Below, piece after piece: positions 1 to 4,350 of a stretch of 5,517 bases of DNA. The number at the start of each line of letters is the position of its first letter. The stretch's first letter is position 1. Both the position numbers and the translations under genes were made by a program. The stretch is taken from NCBI GenBank assembly GCA_026710225.1, contig JAPORI010000220.1:1-5517 (forward strand), in the 5' to 3' direction. Below the pieces are notes generated by a model that was given only the letters and a program-made list of their open reading frames with translations, ran no database searches and had not been told where the DNA came from. This DNA comes from Betaproteobacteria bacterium (GTDB taxonomy: Bacteria; Pseudomonadota; Gammaproteobacteria; Tethybacterales; Tethybacteraceae).

Positions 1-196
1 CCGGACCGGCGGCAAAGGCGATACCGTCCAGATCGGAAACTTCTACTGCTGCTCGGTCAAGCAGGCGGGTCAGGGTGCTCATCAGGCCGTCGGATGCGTG
101 CGTTTGCGGTCGGTGGGCGCTGGCCAGAGTCGAACCGTCCCTGACCAGGGCAGCTGCGTGGCCGCCAAATGTGCAGTCAATTGCCAGCAGCAGCAC
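1..196 (-). CDS. tsaB: TsaB, tRNA threonylcarbamoyladenosine biosynthesis protein (N-terminal part, runs off the left edge)
   Basis: This frame has no stop up to the window edge. It reads from a GTG at 194-196 and begins (V)LLLAIDCTFGGHAAAL. That matches the N-terminal strand and glycine-rich loop of the ASKHA-fold protein TsaB (typically LAIDTS....C..AL). Further in, THASDGLMSTLTRLLD corresponds to the H-x(5,6)-LMP/LL helix, and DLDGIAFAAGP to the DLD.IAF..GPGSFTG motif, cut just before SFTG. About 65 residues are visible of a usual 220-230. By family knowledge TsaB partners TsaD (with TsaE) to make t6A37 on ANN-decoding tRNAs in the cytoplasm. The GTG is chosen because it puts the initiator directly before the first beta strand. 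It lies inside the pcnB 3' end (20 nt overlap) behind a weak purine run, so coupling to pcnB is likely. The Cys in place of the usual Thr/Ser after AID is a mild deviation. Identity is fairly sure; the exact start is less so. Confidence 0.8.
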   Translation of the reverse strand, partial: MLLLAIDCTFGGHAAALVRDGSTLASAHRPQTHASDGLMSTLTRLLDRAAVEVSDLDGIAFAAGP

Positions 197-1445
197 GCTT
201 TCTGCGGCGCGGTCGGCGCCGGCGCATTTTCTTCTTGGCCGGCAGGGAGGGGATGCGCTGCCGGTTGTCTTCGATCAGGTTTCGCCACCAGTCGAGCACA
301 TTGCTGTCGGTCTCGTTTGCCTCGACCCGCACCTCTTCGAGCATCAGCGCCTTTTTGATGATGTGCGCCGAGTGGGCGTAGGACAGGATTGTCAACGCCC
401 GCTTGGTATTGTGAAAGCGCCGCAGCCGGTAGATACCCATCAGGATGTCGTGTGTGTCCAGCATCGTCTTCTTGGTAATCAGCCGGTTGGCGCGCAATCC
501 GCAATCTCGCAGCAAGTCGGCGAAATCGTCGTGGCGGATTTCCGTCTTGCCGGCAAACGGCTTGGCCAGCTTTGGCCAGTAAAGCGATGCAATTGCAAAG
601 GCCAGCGAGGCGTTGCCGGAGTGACGCTGCCGCGCATCGTTGATGCCCAGGGCCAGATAGGCGAACTCGCGCTGTTGTGCATCGAACTTCTCGATGTGCG
701 GAAACAGTTCAAAGAGCATGCCGCACTTTTCGAGAGTCATGGTCGCCTGGCTGGAGTATCCGCACATGAACATCTTTACCGTCTCGTCAAACAGGCGGGC
801 TTGCGGAATTGCCGCCAGCAGGCTGCCGAGGCTGGCAAAGGGCGCCTGGGTGCTGCGCTCGAGAGTAAGTTCCAGCTTGGCGGCCAGTCGCACTGCCCGC
901 AGCATCCGTACTGGATCCTCCTTGTAGCGATCCTTGGCATTGCCGATGATGCGCAGTCGGCGCTTTTTCAAATCGGCAACTCCGCCAACGTAGTCGATGA
1001 TGATCTCCTCGGTTGGATCTAGCATCAGGGCGTTGGCGGTCAGGTCGCGGCGAAATGCATCCTCCCGGGCGCTGCCGTAGATGTTGTCGTCGGTGATCAG
1101 CCCGTCTGCAGTCGCGGACTGCTGCAGCGGGGCGGCGCGAAAGGTTGCAACCTCGATTAGTTCGGAGTGGCGGCGGACGTGCACGATTCGGAAGCGGCGC
1201 CCGATTATTCGCCCGCTGCGCCCGAATATTCTCTTTACCTGTTCCGGGGCGGCGGCGGTTGCAACATCAAAGTCCTTCGGGTGCAGACCGAGAATCAGAT
1301 CGCGCACCGCACCGCCGACGATATAGGTTTCGAATCCTTTCTGCTGCAGCGTTTTCACGGTCCAGGCCGCGCCCTTGCTGATGTCGGATTTCTTTATCTC
1401 CAAATCGGCAATCGGAATCGATCGCTTGCGAGCCTTGAAGATCAT
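177..1445 (-). CDS. pcnB: Poly(A) polymerase I (PcnB), class II nucleotidyltransferase
   Basis: The 422-aa product adds 3' poly(A) tails to RNA, which in E. coli promotes mRNA and small-RNA decay. The sequence shows the class II nucleotidyltransferase order: YIVGGAVRDLILG (41-53), the metal-binding DFD (58-60) in PKDFDVAT, IGRRFRIVHV (81-90), IEVATFR (97-103), FRRDLTANAL (131-140), DYVGG (151-155), and RYKEDPVRMLRAVRLAAKL (173-191). The spacing follows E. coli PcnB closely. The C-terminus is a strongly basic run (KKKMRRRRPRRRKR), as in proteobacterial PcnB proteins and unlike CCA-adding enzymes of the same superfamily. This favours PcnB over Cca, although the two are hard to separate from sequence alone. 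The ATG overlaps the ispA stop as ATGA (4 nt) and has a GGGGAG Shine-Dalgarno 7 nt upstream, so the start is well supported. Its 3' end overlaps tsaB. Confidence 0.92.
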   Translation of the reverse strand: MIFKARKRSIPIADLEIKKSDISKGAAWTVKTLQQKGFETYIVGGAVRDLILGLHPKDFDVATAAAPEQVKRIFGRSGRIIGRRFRIVHVRRHSELIEVATFRAAPLQQSATADGLITDDNIYGSAREDAFRRDLTANALMLDPTEEIIIDYVGGVADLKKRRLRIIGNAKDRYKEDPVRMLRAVRLAAKLELTLERSTQAPFASLGSLLAAIPQARLFDETVKMFMCGYSSQATMTLEKCGMLFELFPHIEKFDAQQREFAYLALGINDARQRHSGNASLAFAIASLYWPKLAKPFAGKTEIRHDDFADLLRDCGLRANRLITKKTMLDTHDILMGIYRLRRFHNTKRALTILSYAHSAHIIKKALMLEEVRVEANETDSNVLDWWRNLIEDNRQRIPSLPAKKKMRRRRPRRRKRAAAGN

Positions 1446-2362
1446 GCCCGGACTCCCCGCGCACAGATTCCGGCAAGCAGGCCGGTGTTGCCGGGTACCG
1501 CCGCCAGGGCTGCTGCTGCTGCTGCCGCCGCTTTGCGGTGGCGCTGCGCAGCGGCCGGCAGGCCGAGAATGGTCGCGTAGGTCGCCTTGCCCAGTTTGCG
1601 GTCGCGGCCGGTGTTCTTGCCGGTTGCCGCCGCGGTTGCGGTTGCGTCGGCGATATCGTCGCCGATTTGATACATCAGCCCGAATGCGGCTGCGAAATCC
1701 TGCAACTTCTTCCGGCCGGCCGGCGGGATTGCTGCCGCGGCAGCCCCGATCATGATCGCTGCCTCAAAGAGGGCACCGGTCTTGTAGCCGTGCATCCTGC
1801 GCAGGGCGCGTTCGCTTCGGGCTTCGGCTTGCAGGTCGATTGCCTGCCCCTTGCACATGCCGCTGGCGCCGGCGGCTCTGGCCAGCATTTCGGTGGCACC
1901 GGGGATATTCGACTTGCCGATGATTTCAAAGGCAAGCGCCTGCAGCGCATCACCGGCGACTATCGCGATCGCCTCTCCATACTTGACGTGGGTAGACGGC
2001 CGGCCGCGGCGCAGCAAGTCGTTGTCCAGCGCCGGCAGATCGTCGTGCACCAGTGAATAGCAGTGGATCAATTCGACGGCCACTGCCGCTGATCGCGCCC
2101 GCCGATCGCCGCCGCCGATCGCCGCGGTGGCCAGGCACAGCAGCGGCCGGATGCGCTTGCCGCCAGAGAGGGTTGCGTGCCGCATCGCTTGCGCCAGAGC
2201 GGAGCGATCGGCCGGCAGCGTCTGGCGCAGCGAGCGTTCGATCGCCGATGTGGTCGTAGCCAGCCAACTTGCAAGGCGCTTGCTGTCGGTTGCATCCGCC
2301 GGCAGGGCATTGCGGCGGCGGCTATCCGCGCCGCGCTGATGACTTGAAAAGTTCCGGCTCAA
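1442..2362 (-). CDS. ispA: Farnesyl diphosphate synthase (short-chain polyprenyl synthetase)
   Basis: The product (306 aa from the TTG) condenses IPP with DMAPP and then GPP to give farnesyl diphosphate, the C15 precursor of undecaprenyl phosphate, quinone tails and heme O. Visible signatures are GGKRIRP (68-73), the first Asp-rich motif DDLPALDND (107-115) followed by LLRRGRPS, KTGALF (194-199), the second Asp-rich motif GDDIAD (234-239) and GKATY (258-262). DDxxxxD in the first motif with Tyr at the fifth position before it is the bacterial type II FPP synthase pattern, so C15 is the likely product; a GGPP synthase is not excluded. Leu116 replaces the Asp seen in many IspA proteins after DND. 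The start is a TTG overlapping the xseB 3' end by 41 nt. No other ATG, GTG or TTG lies before the conserved region, though the first 20 or so residues look non-conserved and no clear Shine-Dalgarno is seen. Residues 278-288 form an Ala-rich run. Confidence 0.93.
   Translation of the reverse strand: MSRNFSSHQRGADSRRRNALPADATDSKRLASWLATTTSAIERSLRQTLPADRSALAQAMRHATLSGGKRIRPLLCLATAAIGGGDRRARSAAVAVELIHCYSLVHDDLPALDNDLLRRGRPSTHVKYGEAIAIVAGDALQALAFEIIGKSNIPGATEMLARAAGASGMCKGQAIDLQAEARSERALRRMHGYKTGALFEAAIMIGAAAAAIPPAGRKKLQDFAAAFGLMYQIGDDIADATATAAATGKNTGRDRKLGKATYATILGLPAAAQRHRKAAAAAAAALAAVPGNTGLLAGICARGVRA
1453..1458 (-). promoter_or_regulatory. Shine-Dalgarno sequence of pcnB
   Basis: Read on the minus strand this is GGGGAG, 7 nt before the pcnB ATG (1443-1445). 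It lies inside the last codons of ispA and, with the ATGA stop/start overlap, fixes the pcnB start. Confidence 0.6.
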
Positions 2363-2561
2363 TCTGCTTGATCTGCTGCTCGACTTCGGTAAGAAGCTTG
2401 CGCGAGATGCGAATCAGTTCCGTCGCCCGCTTGAATTCGGCAACCACTTCGGCCAGCGGCAGTTTTCCGCTTTCGATCTGCGCGACGATTTTCTCGATTT
2501 CCCGCAGCGACTGCTCGAAAGTCAGCGAGTCCGGGGAATTCTTTCCAGAACGGGACTCCAT
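2322..2561 (-). CDS. xseB: Exodeoxyribonuclease VII small subunit
   Basis: The 79-aa product is the usual length for XseB (about 80). It carries the family pattern: LTFEQSLREIEKIVAQIESG (13-32), then KLPLAEVVAEFKRATELI (33-50), then a second helix ending LTEVEQQIKQIEP. Small XseB subunits bind the XseA large subunit to form exonuclease VII, which degrades single-stranded DNA in both directions; xseA is not in the window. The ATG at 2559-2561 is chosen over upstream in-frame codons because it gives the standard length and N-terminus, and because a TATAAT hexamer sits just upstream. It is the first gene of the minus-strand operon and its stop lies 41 nt inside ispA, the conserved xseB-ispA pairing of Proteobacteria. 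The ribosome site is poor (TTAGGCGA before ATG). Confidence 0.93.
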   Translation of the reverse strand: MESRSGKNSPDSLTFEQSLREIEKIVAQIESGKLPLAEVVAEFKRATELIRISRKLLTEVEQQIKQIEPELFKSSARRG

Positions 2562-2568
2562 TCGCCTA

Positions 2569-2574
2569 ATTATA
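2569..2574 (-). promoter_or_regulatory. Candidate -10 element for the xseB-ispA-pcnB-tsaB operon
   Basis: On the minus strand this is a perfect TATAAT. Its 3' end is 7 nt from the xseB ATG, so transcription would begin at or within a base or two of the start codon. I find no convincing -35 hexamer at the expected spacing, because that region is the GC-rich repeat at 2590-2609. The call rests on the -10 match and its position only. Confidence 0.45.
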
Positions 2575-2589
2575 AGCCAGAGCGAAACC

Positions 2590-2609
2590 GCCGCCGGCTG
2601 CCGCCGGCT
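2590..2609. repeat. Two tandem copies of a 10-bp GC-rich repeat between divergent promoters
   Basis: GCCGCCGGCT occurs twice head to tail (2590-2599 and 2600-2609), each copy containing the palindrome GCCGGC. The 10-bp period is about one helical turn. The repeat occupies the -35 region of both the plus-strand (gcv) and minus-strand (xseB) candidate promoters. It could be a regulator site or simply GC-rich drift. I do not recognise it as the site of a known regulator. Confidence 0.5.
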
Positions 2610-2611
2610 TG

Positions 2612-2620
2612 TGCTAGAAT
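2612..2620 (+). promoter_or_regulatory. Candidate extended -10 promoter of the gcvTHP operon
   Basis: The sequence TGCTAGAAT is an extended -10 (TGn followed by TAGAAT), preceded by TTG. Predicted initiation near 2626-2628 would start the transcript about a dozen bases before the first P1 helix of the riboswitch region. No good -35 is visible at 17 nt spacing, as is common for extended -10 promoters. Position and pattern agree with the downstream RNA structure. Confidence 0.55.
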
Positions 2621-2638
2621 TTCCGCCAAGCTGCAAGT

Positions 2639-2730
2639 CTTGCGGAAAGAAGTTTCGGCGGCGGCCAAGCCGGCGGACACCTAAGGGGAAGCATGCTTCC
2701 GTTATCTCCCCGGGTGCGGTTGACCGCAGG
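2639..2730 (+). ncRNA. Diverged first aptamer-like module of a tandem glycine riboswitch
   Basis: A 7-bp P1 can be drawn between CTTGCGG (2639-2645) and CCGCAGG (2724-2730), with one G-U pair. Inside it, in canonical order, are a purine stretch AAAGAAG, a GC-rich hairpin (CGGC 2662-2665 with GCCG 2669-2672), CACCTAAGGGG (2678-2688; consensus CACCGAAGG), a hairpin from the perfect palindrome GGAAGCATGCTTCC (2687-2700), a CTCCC segment, and GAC (2722-2724) entering the P1 3' strand. The conserved core CAGGTAAAAGGAC is replaced by CCGGGTGCGGTTGAC, so glycine binding is doubtful. Only 7 nt separate it from the second aptamer, which fits a tandem arrangement. An unrelated GC-rich leader that happens to fold is the alternative. 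Confidence 0.5.
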
Positions 2731-2737
2731 ATTTTGG

Positions 2738-2801
2738 CTGTCTGGAGAGTTCGCATCTGCGGCACCGAAGGGTTAAAGATCTCAGGTAAAAGTACAGGCG
2801 G
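2738..2801 (+). ncRNA. Glycine riboswitch aptamer (gcvT element)
   Basis: The sequence carries the hallmark blocks of the glycine riboswitch in order: CTGGAGAG (2742-2749), a small hairpin CGC-ATCT-GCG (2752-2761), CACCGAAGGG (2763-2772), CTCAGGTAAAAGTAC (2781-2795) and a closing P1. P1 pairs CTGTCTG (2738-2744) with CAGGCGG (2795-2801), 7 bp with two G-U pairs; GAG (2745-2747) can pair with CTC (2781-2783). The consensus AAAAGGAC is AAAAGTAC here, and the hairpin regions are short. It sits directly upstream of gcvT, the classic location. The RNA senses glycine and controls the gcvTHP transcript; whether glycine turns it on or off here is discussed in the findings. Confidence 0.9.
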
Positions 2802-2834
2802 AAGCGTTTCTTGTTTCAGACGCTTTTATTTTCT
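2802..2834 (+). terminator. Riboswitch expression platform: intrinsic-terminator-like hairpin
   Basis: AAGCGTTT (2802-2809) pairs with AGACGCTT (2818-2825), 8 bp with one G-U, around an 8-nt loop. The 3' strand runs into a T-rich tract TTTTATTTTCT (2824-2834). The hairpin abuts the P1 3' strand of the aptamer (ending 2801) and ends one base before the gcvT ATG. The stem is only moderately stable and the T-tract is interrupted by an A, so attenuation is likely but unproven. Bases 2802-2807 can instead pair upstream with 2693-2698, which would act as an antiterminator. Confidence 0.6.
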
Positions 2835-2835
2835 A

Positions 2836-3957
2836 ATGACAGCAGCCCAACCGCGTTCAACCTTCCTGTCTGCCTTGCATGAGCGTCTTGGGGCGCGCAT
2901 GGTTGATTTCGCCGGCTGGCGCTTGCCGCTGCAGTTTTCCGGGATAGTTGCCGAGCACAATCAGGTGCGCACGGCTGCCGGATTGTTTGATGTGTCGCAC
3001 ATGTGTCAGTTCGCACTGACCGGATCCGATCGGGTTGCCAACGCCCAGCGGCTGCTGCCGATTGACGCGGCAGCTCTCAAGCCCGGGCGCAACAAGTACA
3101 CTTTCATGTGCAACGAGCAAGGCGGCGTGATCGATGATTTGGTGATTGGCAACGATGGCGAACGGCTGTTTGTCGTGTGCAACGCCGCCCGCGCCGAGCG
3201 GGTGCTGGCGCATGTCACCGAGCACCTGCACGGTGCCTGCGCGCTGGAGCGGCTGGCCGATCGGGCGCTGCTGGCGCTGCAAGGGCCGCAGGCTGCGGCG
3301 CTGATTGCAAAACTGGCTCCCGAAGCCGAGCAACTGTTTTTCATGGACTCGCTTTGCAGCCGGATTGCCGACAGCGAAGTGCGCATCTGCCGCTGCGGAT
3401 ACACCGGTGAGGACGGCTTCGAGATTTCGGCCGATGGTTCGGCTGCCGTTGCCCTAGCCGAGCAACTTATCGCTGATGGCGCGGCACCGGCCGGGCTGGG
3501 TGCCCGCGATCTGCTGCGCATCGAGGCCGGCCTGTGCCTGTACGGAAACGAGCTTGACGAGCAGACCAATCCGGTTGCGGCCGGTCTGGCCTGGAGCATC
3601 TCGCCGCGCCGGCGGCGCGAGGGCGGATTCATCGGCGATCAGGCGGTGCTGGCAATGCTCGCTGAAGGCAGTCGGCGCCAACTCGTCGGCCTGAGTGTGC
3701 AGGGGCGACTGCCGCTGCGCCGCGGCGCCAAACTCGATTGCGGCAATCAGGCAGCAGTCGGCGAGGTTACCAGCGGCGGCTGGTCGCCGGTGCTGGAAAA
3801 ACCGGTTGCGATCGCCTTTGTCGAGAGCGCGGCTGCCAAAGCCGGTACGCAACTTGCTGCACTAGTGCGGGACAAATCGATCGAATGCGAAGTCGTATCC
3901 TTGCCGCATGTTGCACACAACTACAAAATCAGGCCGCGCAAGCCGGCTGGCAACTGA
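2836..3957 (+). CDS. gcvT: Aminomethyltransferase, glycine cleavage system T protein
   Basis: The 373-aa product takes the aminomethyl group from lipoyl-GcvH, releases ammonia and forms 5,10-methylene-tetrahydrofolate. Its length fits the family (about 365-375). Conserved features are LGARMVDFAGW (18-28), AAGLFDVSHM (47-56), GGVIDDL (96-102) with the catalytic Asp101, LQGPQA (148-153), CGYTGEDGFEIS (187-198), LGARDLLRIEAGLCLYGNEL (221-240), the GFIG domain linker (264-267) and TSGGWSP (312-318). The C-terminus ends with LPHVAHNYKIRP. FDVSHMCQ has Cys where Gly is usual. The ATG at 2836 starts the canonical MTAAQP..T.L...H..LGARMV N-terminus, but the bases before it are T-rich with no Shine-Dalgarno. 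It is first in gcvTHP and sits directly after the riboswitch terminator hairpin. Confidence 0.95.
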   Translation: MTAAQPRSTFLSALHERLGARMVDFAGWRLPLQFSGIVAEHNQVRTAAGLFDVSHMCQFALTGSDRVANAQRLLPIDAAALKPGRNKYTFMCNEQGGVIDDLVIGNDGERLFVVCNAARAERVLAHVTEHLHGACALERLADRALLALQGPQAAALIAKLAPEAEQLFFMDSLCSRIADSEVRICRCGYTGEDGFEISADGSAAVALAEQLIADGAAPAGLGARDLLRIEAGLCLYGNELDEQTNPVAAGLAWSISPRRRREGGFIGDQAVLAMLAEGSRRQLVGLSVQGRLPLRRGAKLDCGNQAAVGEVTSGGWSPVLEKPVAIAFVESAAAKAGTQLAALVRDKSIECEVVSLPHVAHNYKIRPRKPAGN

Positions 3958-3969
3958 ACAATCACAAGT

Positions 3970-3974
3970 GAGGA
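3970..3974 (+). promoter_or_regulatory. Shine-Dalgarno sequence of gcvH
   Basis: GAGGA lies 7 nt before the gcvH ATG in the 24-nt gap after gcvT. It is the clearest ribosome site of the operon and contrasts with the absent one at gcvT. Confidence 0.7.
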
Positions 3975-3981
3975 AACAATC

Positions 3982-4350
3982 ATGAGCAGGAAATTTACCA
4001 AGGAGCACGAATGGATCGAACCGGCCGACGAAGCAGGTTGCTTCCGGGTCGGGATCACCGACTATGCGCAAAGCCAGTTGGGTGATGTGGTTGCCATCGA
4101 TCTGCCCGAAGTCGGCCGGCAGGTCGAAGCCGGCGGCGAATGCGCGGTCATCGAATCGGTCAAGGCGGCCAGCGACATCTACGCACCGATCGCCGGCACG
4201 GTGCGGGTGGTCAACGACAAGCTCGCCGATGCTCCCGAACTGGTCAATCAGGATGCCGAAGGTGCCGGCTGGCTGTTTGAGATTTCCGGCGACATCGGCT
4301 CGGCAACCGATCTGATCGACCGGGCCGAATACGATCAGCACACCGCTTGA
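3982..4350 (+). CDS. gcvH: Glycine cleavage system H protein (lipoyl carrier)
   Basis: The 122-aa product is the lipoylated shuttle that carries the aminomethyl intermediate from P protein to T protein and is then reoxidised by lipoamide dehydrogenase. Family features are FTKEHEWI (5-12), VGITDYAQSQLGDVVAIDLP (23-42), and the lipoylation motif VIESVKAASDIYAPIAG (56-72), in which Lys61 is the expected attachment site. It continues with VNDKL...PELVN and a closing GWLFEI. The length is slightly short against the usual 125-130 because the N-terminus is compact. The start is fixed by a GAGGA 7 nt upstream. It lies 24 nt after gcvT, and its TGA overlaps a candidate TTG start of gcvP. Confidence 0.97.
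   Translation: MSRKFTKEHEWIEPADEAGCFRVGITDYAQSQLGDVVAIDLPEVGRQVEAGGECAVIESVKAASDIYAPIAGTVRVVNDKLADAPELVNQDAEGAGWLFEISGDIGSATDLIDRAEYDQHTA

Noticed and set aside
75..1022. Long plus-strand open frame opposite pcnB and tsaB (315 codons)
   Set aside because: It is antisense to a gene with clear PcnB motifs, has no recognisable domain, and arises from low stop frequency in GC-rich DNA.
177..1445. CCA-adding tRNA nucleotidyltransferase as the identity of pcnB
   Set aside because: The motif spacing follows PcnB and the Arg-rich C-terminal tail is a PcnB trait, so poly(A) polymerase is the better call.
2687..2700. Perfect 14-bp palindrome GGAAGCATGCTTCC as a DNA operator
   Set aside because: It fits better as an RNA hairpin within the first aptamer-like module and as one strand of the alternative helix; protein binding is not excluded but nothing supports it.
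2562..2765. Longer xseB reading frame starting upstream of 2561
   Set aside because: The extra N-terminal residues would be antisense to the riboswitch and upstream of the TATAAT. The 79-aa form has the standard XseB length and start.
2810..2834. Terminator serving the minus-strand operon
   Set aside because: The T-tract is on the plus-strand side and the minus-strand operon begins at 2561 and reads away from here.
2269..2835. Plus-strand open frame continuing upstream of gcvT, suggesting an N-terminally extended GcvT
   Set aside because: The extension would be translated through the riboswitch and the antisense of ispA and xseB. The canonical GcvT N-terminus begins at 2836, and the extra residues show no conservation pattern.
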